Source of the DNA: Rhabdophis nuchalis | Taxonomy: Eukaryota; Chordata; Lepidosauria; Squamata; Natricidae | Length of the DNA: 64,000 nucleotides | Direction of reading: 5' to 3' | NCBI GenBank assembly: GCA_039707465.1 | Contig: CM077644.1 | Location: forward strand, 147,134,962 to 147,198,961 | Shown: one piece after another, positions 35,701 to 63,285 of the stretch | Numbering within the stretch: the stretch's first letter is position 1 | Layout of the letters: each line of letters begins with the position of its first letter | Translations under genes and position numbers: made by a program | The notes under the pieces: model-generated | Told to the model about the DNA's origin: nothing | Databases searched by the model: none | The model's input: the letters and a program-made list of their open reading frames with translations, nothing else

Positions 35701-37683
35701 ACGGCTGGCTTTTGTTCCATGCACCTGATTACATAATGTAGTAATATAGCACCGTATCAAATTCAAGTGATTCAAAAACTTGCTAGAAACATAGCAGTGC
35801 GGGTTCTGTAAACGGCTGCAGTCCAAGAGTGTTACGGGGTTACAGTTTGCACCTTAATACTATTTCATCCCTCAGTTTAAATTACGCAATGGGGGTGCGG
35901 GTGGGCGGGGGTGGGGGGTGTTGTATTCTGCATTTTAAGATGGCATTGGTGGAACAATTCAGCTGTGTATCTGTTCTGAGGTAGAGTTAATAGTTGCACA
36001 CGGTCATTATACCCTCTAAAGATTTCACACACACTTTTCTCCCCAACCTGGTTGTTCTCGAAATAAATGTGTTGAAATAAAATTCTCAACAAGCCCACTG
36101 GACATGTCTAGAGAGCAAAAGTTTGGGGAAAAGCCTGAATCAAATGGGTATTCAACAGGCTGGCTAAATGTAAGGCTCACTAAGCCCTGTTAGCCAGGAT
36201 GTTTTCAGATAGCACCTGGTCACCTATAAAAGGAGAAGATGGGGAATTTTAAAGGCTGCCCTATTTATGGCAGCCTGGCACATTTTCCCATAGCCCCCTT
36301 CCCCCCCCCCTCCATTTCAACAAAGGTGTCTCCTTCCATTCCCTAACCATTTTATTTATATCTCAGCAGATATTTTTCCAGAATAATGGCGAGCAATCAT
36401 CTATCATTAGTAAGCACTTACTTATTATTACAAATTTTATGTAGTTAAGAACTATTACCTTTTTAAGCGCACTTACTAGTAGAAAATCTCCTGCAACACG
36501 CCCCCATTTAAATGAGTGCAAATGTTACAAGGGGTGCCAGTGCACCCCTGTTCATCTCGTACGGAGAGTGGAAAACTGCTTTTAAGGTGTGTGATTTACG
36601 GTACTTTTTTTTCCCCTTTCAACTCTAGCTCGTTGCAACAAGACATGCGCAGTGTTTTTTTTTCCATTTGTCCTCCATTCCTACTTCCACTGCTCATGTG
36701 CAAGCCGGCTTTTGTAGCTTTCTCCACCTCCTCCCGTTTCTTCTTTGTTCCTTTCTTTTGATTTCCATCTAATTTATCATTATGAAATTAGAGAAGGAAA
36801 ACAACTTGGGAGAAATGGGCTCCTAACATACCTAACATGTGCTGCCGACAGGAAAAGCTAGTTGGTATTTTACAAAAAAAAGTGACCCTTTTAACTTCAG
36901 CGTATATATAGGAAATAATCGGCATTATGAAAGGAATGTGTTTTGTCTCCTTCTAACAGAAATTATAAGGGGTTTCCATGGTGTGAGAACAATTCATTCC
37001 AGAAAATGAGATCTAATAGCTTAATTGAATATATGTTATCTGATGCATTACCGGTGTCTAAAAAAAATCACTGAACAGTATGAAAAGAGCCCTTCCTTGC
37101 CTCACATTTGCATTTTGTTTCCTGCCCCGTCCCTGTACTTATTCCGGTTTGTCCACTCACCTACATCCCTGTCATGTATATCTTTTTTTTATATATACTT
37201 TGCTGAGGCTTGCTCCCTATAGGAAAGATTCCCTGTGAGTCACACTTGCAGAGCAACAAGAAACAAATGTTAACAAATTGCTACCAGTCCTGAATATTCA
37301 CCATCAGAACATAAGCCTCCAAATGGAAGTGACTTCCATGGAGAAACTCACGTTTTGTCTTCCTAGTGATCTCTCTCTCAAACTCGGCCAATATAACCCA
37401 TCCTCATTGGGCTATCCTCTGCTTCTGCCCAAGGACCTGTTCAATCAGTAGCGGGATTATAAGCAATAGAGCTAGTAAGACAGAGTTAAAGGCAAACTTC
37501 TGCATCACAGAGAAAAATCTTGAGAAAATTTAAAAATATATCCTCTCAGTAATCCTTCTCAGCGGCAACTTCTTCCCTGTTCTGGTCATATCCCATCCAA
37601 ACTGGTGTCCCAATGGAGGAAAGGCAGACTTGTGTTCATGCAAAGAATACTTGTGTCTCTGCATATATGTATGTGCATATGGA

Positions 37684-37708
37684 AGAGAGAGAGAGAGAGA
37701 GAGAGAAA
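37684..37708. repeat. (GA)n microsatellite in putative 3' UTR
   Basis: About 12 GA units; on the gene strand this is a (CT)n run, a possible pyrimidine-tract protein site. Confidence 0.9.
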
Positions 37709-38604
37709 GAGACAGAAAACATGCCTATATACATGCAACAAGGAGTGTGCGCATGCATTCTTGAACACACTGGAGTATTTAAAATCAATGATGTGGTTCT
37801 CCCAGATGAAAGTGTCTTACATATCCCGTCCAGATGAAGAGCAACATATTTTTCGCATGGTCCATATTTGCGGTACCACCACTGAATGCAACCTTTTTTT
37901 AAAAAAACAAACAAAAAATAAGCCAACCTTAAAAGATATTAAAGGGAAAGCAACATTGCCCTTCACACACCGTTCCCACCTCTACTTAAAGAGAAAGTGC
38001 ACTTACATAGTCTAGAGGGAGAAATCAATCCCTTGGGGGCTGGATTTAAAAATAAATAGATTTATAGGTTAAGGCCCAAAAGTACCATAGTGCCAACTAA
38101 ATCCAAACACATAAAGATAGTTCAAGTAGAGAATTAGGCAAACACAATGGTCTTCTTATAGAAGCTAGAACCCAGCAGGAAGGTCAGTGAACTCATGCTT
38201 GTCATAGAATGCATGCTCCAGCATTAGTATTGTGTGTTGTTCAAGAGAACAATACTGGAGTTCAAGTAGTTAAGGCTGCTAAAGGCTTGTTTCATTTTCA
38301 CAACAGGAAATCCCCCTGTTTCCACCCCAGCTATGTAAGTCACACATATTACAGAAAAAGAATGTGTTTCCCCCCCCTCCACTTAATGCTCAATATTTTG
38401 TGTAATCTGAGAAAACTGAAATAAAATGGAAATCACTCATTCCAATACCTTCCTCAAATGAATCAGCAGAGGAACCAAGGAGCAGAATCCAGAACTGTAT
38501 CATGATGTCAAGTTACTGCCAACCATTACGTTATTAAATACTATGAAGGGCTTACTGATCAACAAGATGCCCGTGAGGTTTAAGAGACAGAACACTTGGT
38601 GAGA

Positions 38605-38688
38605 GAAGGAAGGAAGGAAGGAAGGAAGGAAGGAAGGAAGGAAGGAAGGAAGGAAGGAAGGAAGGAAGGAAGGAAGGAAGGAAGGAAG
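38605..38688. repeat. (GGAA)n microsatellite in putative 3' UTR
   Basis: About 20 uninterrupted GGAA units just below the PCGF3 stop codon; on the gene strand it reads (TTCC)n. Confidence 0.97.
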
Positions 38689-39112
38689 GGCTATGTTTAA
38701 GCTAAGTTGCAAAACAATCCAAGAGCTGCTTGGTGACAAGAAATTTTAAATTACCTCCTTCCCTACATTTTAACCTATTTTGCATCTTTCAAGATGATGA
38801 CCAAGAACTGAGCTACACAGAGGGAACTGTGAAGTGCTTTCAATGTCTGTAAACATCATGCTGGTAGTGTCCGTTCAAACTGCACTTTCCTTTTTTTTTG
38901 TAGAAAATAGTATAAATATTTTTACTGTCCTGAACGTTGAGTTTAATGCATCTCTCAGAGAAATATTCAGAATGGTGGGGTGGGAAAGTACTACTGTTTT
39001 TCAGGAATGGATTTTGCTGGTCTATGTCACGAGTGAATTGAGTAATGATGCACTAAGAAGGTGCCTGATGATAGTCTCTGCAAAAAAAACGTCCACAAGG
39101 ACAAAACAGTTC

Positions 39113-53931
<14,819 letters not shown>

Positions 53932-55795
53932 CTACTTCTTTTAAAATATCTGACCTTCATAATAAGCCTTGAATGCAGGAAAAGAATTAAAATGATCGAA
54001 ACAGTTTTCTTCTCCAAAAGACCTTATTTGGAAAAAAATAAGAGTGGTTTAAGAATAATGTACAATTATAAAGCTAAAGACAATGCAACAACTGTTTTTC
54101 TGGGATTTACACTGCAAGATTTATGGCATTCCACCACACAAATTTTAAATCAGCCTACTTTTCAGAAACAGCAAATAAGGTGAATGCACCAGTTTTATCT
54201 ATAAACCATATTCTGGAAAGTCTTCCAGAAAATGCTTAGCTCCTAAAAAAAATCTATAGTTTTCTGAGTCGTATTAGTACTGTATGAAAAAGCCAACTCT
54301 AGTCAACATATCTTTTCAGATGATTGAAGAAAGTACATATAAGATAAACTACATCATTCGGGGGAAACAAAGTTTCTTACTTAAATATGTTTAGGCGTTA
54401 ACTCTCCACTTTTCAACTATAGAGAAATAACTTAAAGTAGGTTCCACAAATTGAAAAATAAATGCAAAATAATCATTGAATTATATTTGAACACTATAAA
54501 TCATAGCTTTTTTCATTTTTCCTTCCAGAAAACATTTTAATAGAATTCAGTTTCTCAAAAAGAAATTACTGTATGTCTTTATGTAGCATTTAAAATTTCC
54601 AGGAAAGTCTTGGAAAAGTTTTTGGATTTGGTGGTTTGTTTTTTTTTTTTTTTTGGTTTTCCAACATTATTTGGGAAAGTCTTCACTAGGTAGACAATTA
54701 AAACATAAATGTCAGATACTGCATCCTAACTATGCAAATCTTTGCTTCTTTAGTTTTAAATATACCAATCTGTATGATTTTAGACATCTCCTTTCCTACT
54801 TGTGATTTTCCCGCTTGCTTTTTTAAAATCTATAAATAGCTTTAAAATTTGAAATTGTTAGTTATCCTGGGATCTCTTCTGGATAAAAAGGTAATTTAGA
54901 AAGTCCTATATAAATGTTTATAAAAAACATTCACATCTATCAGAAATAACATAAAAAACATCTGCTTTTATTTTCTCACTGGGGAAAACGGCACCATAGG
55001 AAACGAAATAGAGTACTAAATAATAAAGACAGGAGGAAAGTATTTTTACCATCTGCTGCAATGAGTTTCTACACGGCAGGTGTCACCAAACTAAGATGTT
55101 TTCAATAAAAATTGCTGAGACATTTTGGCTGAAAAGCTGGGAATTTTTTGCAACTTAGCCTTATAATATGATTGCAATTAAGACAGTCAATATGTTTATG
55201 ACCTTAAGATCAGCATACCTAAAAACTAGGTTGTTGTTTTTTTATATTATATGTAGCCAGCTCAATTAGCAGCCTTTCTTCCCCTTTCATTTTATAAGTC
55301 ACTAAAAAAACTTGCAGCTTCCCGCCTCCCCCGCCCCCCCACCAAATCTTTCTCTGAGCTGCTTTAACAGAGGAGAAGATGTGGCAGCCAGCCAGCTTTC
55401 CCTAGTTAGCTGGCTGTTGGAGCCTCACCCCTGAAATTGGGACAGGGAGGGACCTGGGGGAAATTTATGGGAAAAGTAGTTCCCCAGCAGAGCGAATTAA
55501 ATTAGAGGGCTGGAGAGGGGACTACAGATTCCAGCAGCTCAGAGAGAGAAAGGGAGGGGTGGCATTAGAAAAGGTGATTGAGGGGGGGGGGGGTATTAAA
55601 AGGACTGAAAGGGAACAAAAAAAGAAATACTACTATGGGGAAAGAGGCTAGACTCCTTTGGAATGAGAGAAAAATCGCCACCCCAAGGGAGAGCGACCAT
55701 TATATCTTGGCCTGGGGACTGTATCCTAGCTGCCACAAGAGGGGTGGCATTTTCATCCAAAGCATGACTCCAGAGTAGCTGCATAGTAGCTGCAG

Positions 55796-56036
55796 AGCCG
55801 AGTTGGTGCAGTGGTTAGAGTGCAGTACTGCAGGCTACTTGAGCTGCCGGCTGCCTGCAATTCGGCAGTTCAAATCTCACCGGCAAAAGGTTGGCTTAAC
55901 CTTCCATCCTTCTGAGGTGAGTAAAATGAGGACCAGATTGTTAGGGGCAATAGGTTGACTCTATAAACTGTTTAGAGAGGGCTGTAAAAGCCATTATGAA
56001 GCAGTGTATAAGTATAAGTGCTATTGCTATTGCTAT
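55796..56036 (+). mobile_element. tRNA-derived SINE, snake-type with GCTATTGCTATTG tail
   Basis: Head GCCGAGTTGGTGCAGTGGTT with A-box-like GTGGTTAGAGTG and B-box-like CAGTTCAAATCTC. The body has TTCCATCCTTCTGAGGTGAG, and the tail is a CTATTG repeat. It lies inside a larger repeat-like tract in the first PCGF3 intron. Confidence 0.8.
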
Positions 56037-56311
56037 CTTTGGTTCAACTGATCTCCTGAGCCATTGTCCCTGGCTGGAAGAAGTGGATTCCATAACTGGG
56101 CTTACAGAGGACATGTCTGGAAGACAACAGGACCATTTGGCTGAAGGACAGTCTTTGGGACCTATTTGCATGTTTTAACTGAACCCTCCAACCTTTATGC
56201 TGGCCATTACTGAGCCACATTGGAGGCACTGGGACTTTTTTTTTTTTTTTGACCAATGTTGTTCACCATAAGGTTTAACATTTTATACTATTTAATCTGA
56301 TTTTATCTAGA

Positions 56312-56535
56312 GGGCCACCGTTTTAATGTATTTGTTGTGTCACTGTTTGTCTATTGCATTGATGCTTGTCGCCATTATCTATGGTTGTTGCTTAATTTGA
56401 TTTTATTTTAAGGACCAATATTTTAATTTGCTTGCTGGGTTATTTTTTGTTCATTGCACTGGTGCTGGTTGTTACCTGTAGTTGCTATTTATTTGATTTT
56501 TTCTTAACAGCCATTATTTTAATTAAAGCCCATAA
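56312..56535. repeat. About 98-bp tandem repeat, 2.3 copies
   Basis: The units start near 56312 (GGCCACCGTTTTAATGTATT), 56411 (GGACCAATATTTTAATTTGC) and 56508 (CAGCCATTATTTTAATTAAA). Each full unit includes a TTCATTGCACTGGTGCTGG-like stretch and ends TTTGATTTT. Diverged, in the first PCGF3 intron. Confidence 0.75.
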
Positions 56536-57833
56536 GGTGAGGCTAGTCACCTGGGAAAAGGGATAGAAGGACCAGATTGCTAGCGTCCCCTTTGGGGAAA
56601 GCACTGCATATATTTACATAATCCCTTCTTTTTTTTATCAAACCTATATGAAATGATTTAGAAGTAGCTAGAACCAAGTTTGGGTAGAAAAAAGGCAAAA
56701 TCTTCAAATGATTTACATTCCTTTTCCATTCTCTCTTCAGAGGATTTGTTCAAAATGCTAATTTATTTTAAATAAAAATGTATGTCCATCAAGCAAAACA
56801 TTTTTATATTAAAATTCTCAAGGAATTCTGCATGTATCAAGATCTGAGGAATTCACACAAAATTGTGATGTGGTAATCATATGAGCTTTTTATATCTCTG
56901 ATAGAATATAAATACAATAGCTAACCAACAAAGCCTCCTTTATTTGCTTATCTTCTTTTCTCTAGGATCAGGCAAATGTTTATATAACAAGATTTAACCA
57001 TTATCATTCCCTCATCAGCTAATATCACCAATTAATTACCCATTGCGCAAGGAAGTAAACAAAGATGCAATCCATCTACTTAATCCAAAGTACAATGAAA
57101 GATATTTTCCAAAATCCACAATGAAGTTAACAGTGTACCATGGATCTGAGATTCCAATGCCCAGAGGTAAAAACTGAACAAGTTAATCTAATCCTCAAAG
57201 AATGTAACTTAATCCTACCTAATCTATGAAAATAGAAAATTCAGTTGCTTCAGGAAAACCAAGGCATGAATTGAGTTTGGACTAGCAACTGTAATGGGAT
57301 CAATCTGCAACCAGGAGTACCGTATTTAATAATTCAATTGTCAGAGAATTTACAATTTCCAATCCTCATCCTAGTCTGTTGCTGACTTCTTTGATATCTT
57401 AAAAGCAAAGCCCTCTCCAATACTGTTTCTGTGAAAAACTGCATCTTCTGTTGAGCAAGTAGAACAGCAATTTTCACTGAAAAAATGGCACCAAGAAAAT
57501 ATTACATTTAAGAGTTCATTGCATCTGAAAATGCAACTATGAGACAAGTATGCATGTGTATGGACTTATATTTTATATCAAATTATTGATGATACTGACA
57601 CAGGTGCACAACGATGATTATGTTGGTTCATACCGAAGAGCTATTGAGTCCAGCATTCTGTTTCCATGGTGGCCAATCAAAAGTCAACAGGAAACTGACC
57701 AACAGAACATGAACACAACATTGTGCGTTTCCTATAACACTGAAATTGAGAAACCTACTGATTGATATCACAGTATGTATGTTATGAAATCTACGAAAAC
57801 AAATACACACATACACATACATATATACACAAA

Positions 57834-57835
<2 letters not shown>

Positions 57836-57869
<34 letters not shown>
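57836..57869. repeat. (GT)n microsatellite
   Basis: About 16 GT units preceded by AT/CA-rich sequence, in the first PCGF3 intron. Confidence 0.95.
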
Positions 57870-57871
<2 letters not shown>

Positions 57872-59174
57872 ACCCATTTCGAATAGCAGTCACATCCCAT
57901 CCTGATCAAACTGAAGATACAGCATTCAAGATGGTGCATGGAAAAGTGGATAGGAAAGCTGAATTGTAGTTCTCCCAAGTTGTACTTGGCTTAGTCCTGA
58001 GATACTCTTTGCTCCTTACAATGGCAATTTGTTTTTGTTATTTTTCAATTTAGCAGCAATAGTTGTCGTGGTTGTTACTCCCCCCCCCACCTGCCTCCAT
58101 AGCAAAAAATTGCAGAGCTTGCTTTCAGAGAAAGTCAGTCAACACAACCATTTTTTTCATTTCCTTATTTTTGCCTTGTTACACAATACATATATTTAAA
58201 GCCTTGCACTTGGCCTAATTTCTCAACTGAAGCAAACATGTTTATATATACTGTACCTACAACGTTGTATTAATTTGCATAGTTTTCTTTTATTTCTAAA
58301 TCATGGGGAAGACTTCACTTCTTTTCCATGCTTCACCAACTATGTAAAGATGGCTATTTTACATGGAAATGAGACCGCAGCAATTATTTTACAAATCTGT
58401 GTGGCTTGCACATTTGTGTAAATGCAGTTATCAAAGTACTATTTCTAAAAAAAATTAGTGACCAATCCTAAACTGTTAGATCGTCTGTTGGTTCACTAAT
58501 TCCCAAATTATAGCTACAGGAAAGAACATGCATTTTATTTTGAAAGGCTCTGAAAGCTGAATGCCCACCCACAGAGTTGACTGTATACCCCATTGCTTTA
58601 TGAGTCACTTTGTGTGACTAGTAGCTTGGATGAACTTCCTTTTCAACAGTTTCTACAGAAGGCTCCTTTCAGAAGTGTGTCTACGTTGACTGCAGCTGAA
58701 ACTTTCACTTGATCTGCATGGGAAGTGAAGCAATTTCCCCATAGATTTATTAAGTGTTTCAATTTCCCCATAGATTTATCAAATATTTCTGATTAACGAT
58801 TACATTATTTTGACTATTGTTACTCCGATGACTAATGTAACTACTAAAAAGCTTGTTGTTAAACTTTGTGCAACATGTCAAAATCAGTAGCATGAAAGAG
58901 CACTTGCAAATAACAAAAATTCCCTAATTCCTATTAGCAGGATAAGTGATATGGGAAAATTCAAATATTTTTCTGTGATTTACATTTAAATAGGTTTTAG
59001 TTCAACTGGAAACACTTTCACACTTTCACACTAACTAGACCTCAAAAAGGTTTTGAGTTTTTTCAGAACACCCTTTAGATACTTTTATATATAATTAAAG
59101 GAGGTTGTAGAAGTCAATCAGAAAAAAATCTCTTCACATACTGAAGGAAAAGTATTCTTTTTCTTTAAGCATAC

Positions 59175-59217
59175 CTCTTAAAACAGCATTTCTTTTCAGT
59201 GTCTGCCATCCAGAGAC
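59175..59217 (-). other. PCGF3: Candidate non-coding 5' UTR exon of PCGF3
   Basis: On the minus strand a 43-nt exon is bounded by a strong acceptor (pyrimidine tract ending TTTTCAG, next to 59217) and a good donor (AAGAG|GTATGC). It lies 5.3 kb upstream of the first coding exon, which begins with only 9 nt of leader. It contains an ATG at 59209-59207 that is not in frame with PCGF3. Splice quality and position support an upstream leader exon, but without transcripts this is inference. More leader exons and the promoter probably lie beyond 64000. Confidence 0.6.
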
Positions 59218-60156
59218 CTGAAAAGATAGAAAAACAAATCTGAAAATGAACATTGTAGCTACTTAGAATACATTAAAGGAAGTTCAACAGTATTTATTAA
59301 TAGACAAATATTAGATGAAGAAATATTTGTTTTTAACATGAAAATGATTAATTTCTGCTGGGAATCAGTGGCTACAATCTAGTATGAATTAAATATTGCT
59401 AAATAAAACTGATGCCATTCTTTCTACCACCACAGGGTGACAGAAATGCAAAGACTAATGTTTTTCTATTAAACTTTCATCAGCTTAAAATCAAGTTGAT
59501 TTTGACCTAACTTTGATATCAAAAGCCAGTGCATTTTGTTATGTAAAGTAGCGAATTCAGTAAAACATCTCCCAAGATTCATACGATGCTAGTTCATTCC
59601 AGTATTTAAAGGTCTAAATATATTTCCTGTATCAAGTTAAATAATTTATCTATGCTGCCAAAATGTACGCTCATGTTTATATTCCATATGTTTTCCCAAG
59701 GAAAAGACAAATACAAATTCATCTCTATGCAAAACAATCTTTAAAACCCAAAATGAGCAAACCACAGCATGGCACTTGACCGTAATTGCTTAAAATGGTC
59801 TAAAAGAGGTACTCAAGGGCTAATAAAACTATTAACTAATAATGAGAGTTGGTAATAAATGGGAGGCCCTTAGAAAGGGATGTTCACTTTTTCCTGGCTA
59901 CGAAGACTGTTTCTGAACAAGTTCAGCTTTAACTTACAGCTCCAACCCCAGTTTTGAAAAGTTTTTTTTTTTTTTACAAATATTATATGCATTCTATCAC
60001 TTCTCCAGCTCCTGTGCACATAGTAAGCCTTTTGACCAAAATTTCACAAACAAGATCCTAGACCATGTAAAGAAGTATCCTGAGAGGACTTTTCAATGTT
60101 TCCTTAATTCTGCCAAAATAAAGTCCAAATCTACAACCAAGCACAATTGCCTAAAG

Positions 60157-60380
60157 CAGTGGTAGTCAACCTGGTCACTACCGCTCACTAGTGGGCGTTC
60201 CAGCTTTCATGGTAGGCGATAGGGGTTTTGTCCGATACGGAAACACTTTTATTTTTTAAATTTAATTGACTTCCCTACTTTATAAATCACCATTACTGTG
60301 GAACCGTTGGGCGGTTAGAAGATTTTACTACTAACAGATACGAAAGTAGACAGCAGGTATAAAAAGGTTGACTACCCCTG
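60157..60380. mobile_element. hAT-type MITE, uninterrupted sister of 3535-4133
   Basis: The 224-bp element has ends CAGTGGTAGTC and GACTACCCCTG and near-perfect TSDs (GCCTAAAG / GGCTAAAG). It matches both ends of the copy at 3535-4133 and gives the pre-insertion state for the CR1 there. Confidence 0.85.
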
Positions 60381-60751
60381 GGCTAAAGCATACTCAAATA
60401 TCCTTCAGAATTATTTAAATGAAAGAAACAATTACTCTTCAAGGTCTACAAGATTTCATAGATCTTCCAAGTTCTGCCCTTCAGCAAAGTCACTGGATAC
60501 ACAGGATATATACAAGATGATTAATATTAATCACAACATGATTAATATTTTTAGTTGGATATCTATTCATCCAACAAAAAGGTAGACTTACATTTTGCAT
60601 TATGTAAGTAAACACCTACAAATATGGGACCAATAATTTTCAAAAATCCCTCTATCATAAAAGGATAATAGAGCTAGAACTGGTTATGGCCTGCTGCTGA
60701 AATGGTTAAGGTGTTTTTTTGTGAAGAAATCACCTGCTGCAGTTCTTTTTA

Positions 60752-61174
60752 CAGGTAGTCCTCAACTTACAACCACAAATGAACCCCAAATTTTTGCATT
60801 TGTTAAGTGAGGCATTTGTTAAGTGAGTTTTGCCCTGTTTCATGACCATTAATTAATTAATTAATTAATTAATTAATTAATTAATTAAGATTTATAGAAC
60901 CGCCCTTCTCCATTGAAATGGACCCAGGGCGGTGTTTCTTGCCACAATCATTAAGTGAATCACTGCAGTTGCTGAGTTAGTAACCTAGTTTGAATCTTGG
61001 GATCTTGGGACACAGCAACTGTCGTAAATATGAACCAGTTGCCAAGAATCTGAATTTTGATCACATGATCATGAGGATGCTTCAAAGGTCGCAACTGTGA
61101 AAAACGGTCATATGCCAGTGCTAGTGTAACTTTGAATGGTCACTAAAGAACTATAGTAAATCGTGAACCACCTG
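60752..61174. mobile_element. TA-flanked mariner-type MITE with nested LINE tail
   Basis: Ends CAGGTAGTCCTCAAC and GAACCACCTG, with TA borders at 60750-60751 and 61175-61176. It is interrupted at about 60849-60945 by an (ATTA)n tract and an L2-like 3' end. The remainder aligns with 43629-43949. Confidence 0.8.
60849..60945 (-). mobile_element. LINE 3' tail nested in a mariner-type MITE
   Basis: The (ATTA)n tract of about 37 bp, then ACCGCCCTTCTCC and GGACCCAGGGCGGTG. It interrupts the MITE at 60752-61174. Confidence 0.7.
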
Positions 61175-61621
61175 TAGACTGTATGTTTCTTACAATAGAT
61201 ACTGCATATATACATCAAGGCACTTTTCAAGAGCATGGAAACATTTTAACACACTTGGCTGAATCCTTAATAAGATTATTTGTAAAAGCTATTAACAAAT
61301 GAGTCCTAGTCGCTCTGATAGTAAGCTGATTCTCTGATAAACATTTGGTTTAGTTCACATTGCTTATGGGTGTTACATACATGCACAGAGAAAGAGACAT
61401 ATCCACAAACCCATCTACAAGACAGTGGTGGCTAAAAGTTTGTGTATTGTTACCACACATTTTTCTCAATAAAAAAATTGATAGATGCAATGTTTTGGAT
61501 ACTTTTTTTAGTTTTCTTTATCTTGCTTTAGGAGTTGGGTAGAAAACAAATTGCATTTTAGGTCATATTTATGCAGAAATATTGAAATTTCAAAAGGGTT
61601 TACAAATTTTTAAGCACCACT

Positions 61622-61653
61622 GGTGTGCGTGTGTGTGTGTGCGTGTGTGTGTG
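61622..61653. repeat. (GT)n microsatellite
   Basis: GT units with GC interruptions, upstream of the candidate PCGF3 leader exon. Confidence 0.9.
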
Positions 61654-61897
61654 AAAGTGTTGACTAAAGAATCACAAATGACCAATTAAGCATCATTTGT
61701 TCAAAGATACCCATTATTGTATAATCATGCACCATTTCCTTCACCTTCTCAGCATCCTTTAGTGAACAGATGGTGCCAAATGAATGGATCAGAACTGCCT
61801 GGTTAATTAAGTGGTGTAAGGAAGTCTAGCCTCATTTGCCTGCAAAGAGGATAAGCACAGTGGGAGGAAAGACGACAGATATCAACTTCCCCTAGTC

Positions 61898-62324
61898 CCG
61901 TGATGGCGAACCTATGGCACGCGTGCCACAGGTGGCACGCGGAGCCATTTGTCAGGGCACGCGAGGCGTTGCCCTGTCAGCTGGCCAGTGCGCATGCGCA
62001 CATTGGTCAGCTGAGTTCAGCCTTCTTTTGAGGCCAATTTTTGCGCTCCAGAGGCTTCAGGGAAGCTCCTGAAGCGTCCGGAGGGCCTCCGGCAGGGGAG
62101 AAAAAAGCAAAGGGGCTGTTTTCGCCCTCCCTATGCTCCTATAAAGCCTCTGGAGCCTGGAGAGGGCGAAAAAAGCATGCCCAAAATGGGGGGGAGCACT
62201 GCTCGTGCGTGCATGCGCCTGGGGTCATGTACATAGCATTATGAGTGTGGCACGCCCGTGTACAATTCCCCTGCGCCCCCCCCCCGCTTTTGGCACACGA
62301 GCCAAAAAAGGTTCGCCATCACTG
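61898..62324. mobile_element. hAT element, TGATGGCGAACC end family, perfect TSD
   Basis: Left end CCGTGATGGCGAACC and right end GGTTCGCCATCACTG form terminal inverted repeats, with perfect TSD CCCTAGTC (61890-61897, 62325-62332). The interior is GC-rich and includes a repeated TCCGGAGG/GCCTCTGGAG motif. It lies in the region upstream of the PCGF3 leader exon. Confidence 0.9.
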
Positions 62325-62738
62325 CCCTAGTCATACTGTCACTCAACCTAAGTAAGCTGGTGACCACACCTTGCAGTTCTTACTTTTTGGATGGAAAGAA
62401 GAAACAAGTCCATATCCAAAATGGAAATGATGGGCAGAGTTCAACTTATCAGGTCATCCAAAAGCTAACTGGAAACCATCTCTACGGAAACACTGGATTC
62501 TTTTGATACTTCAAAAACAGGACTACTAATTTTGGGGACAAATGAGTAAAAGGTCATTTGGCTGTAGCATAGTATATGTAGCATTATACTACATATCAAT
62601 ATCAATAGAATTCTGATTCTAGTAATATACCTATCATAAAGCTAGAAACAAATTTCACTGAAATATTGGCAAGGAGGGAATATTCAAGCACAAAAAAGGG
62701 CTCCAGATGGCTTTTTCCCCCAAAGATTCTGAATGAGG

Positions 62739-62792
62739 ATGGATGGGTGGATGGATGGGTGGATGGACAGACAGACAGACAGAGAGACAGAG
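62739..62792. repeat. (GGAT)n then (GACA)n microsatellite
   Basis: GGATGGAT units with one variant, followed by GACAGACA units. Confidence 0.95.
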
Positions 62793-63188
62793 AACTGCAT
62801 GCCACCACAACTTCAATCTCTCCTACAGTTTATTAAGGTGTGATCAAAATCAAAATCCTTGAAAGGAGAAGTTGTGGAGTGTAAACAAAAAAGTGTCCAT
62901 GTGCCAATATCAACTTCCTCTTAGAAATATTATAGTTTCTGAATATCTCAGAGATATTGTTCCACCCATTTAAGCTTTCTGCAAATCTACGAGAAGTCTT
63001 TAGTCATCAACTTGATCAATTCACTCAATAATACAAGCAGCTTTATGAAGATAGCAGTGGCTCTGGCAAATTTAAGCTCTCTTGCAAAAGCATGCCTTTC
63101 TGTGCCAGTAATAAAAATAAAAAAAGTGACAGGTTAAGATGAAAAGTAAACTCTATCATAAATTCAGAAGCAGAGTTAGCTTTCTTTT

Positions 63189-63285
63189 ACACCCGGAATG
63201 CATACCATGGCCTGGTGGTCTCCCATTCTAGTACTATCCAAGTTTGAACCTGCTTAACTTTTTGAGATCAGCTAAAGTTGATTAA
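63189..63285 (-). pseudogene. 5S rRNA-like relic (5S pseudogene or 5S-derived SINE)
   Basis: On the minus strand the region reads like the middle and 3' part of vertebrate 5S rRNA. GATCTCAAAAAGTTAAGCAG corresponds to the internal promoter area, and GGGAGACCACCAGGCC to the conserved 3' stem, with ACTTGGATAGTACTAGAATG between them. Several substitutions and a small insertion near 63205 rule out a functional gene. Confidence 0.6.

Larger units (their letters stand above)
32709..39112 (-). other. PCGF3: Candidate long 3' UTR of PCGF3
   Basis: Below the stop codon, about 6.4 kb lacks recognisable interspersed repeats apart from GGAA and GA microsatellites, in contrast to the rest of the window. 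This suggests constrained transcript sequence. A possible polyadenylation signal (AATAAA on the minus strand) lies at 32714-32709, followed by a genomic A-run; another AATAAA is at 36356-36351. The extent is inferred; the true end could be at the inner signal or at neither. Confidence 0.4.
55240..56600. other. Repeat-like tract of unknown class surrounding a SINE
   Basis: GC-rich start (poly-C and poly-G runs at 55330 and 55582), a CTATTG-tailed SINE at 55796-56036 and the 98-bp tandem array. It may be one larger retroelement broken by the SINE. No recognisable protein was found in it. Confidence 0.35.
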
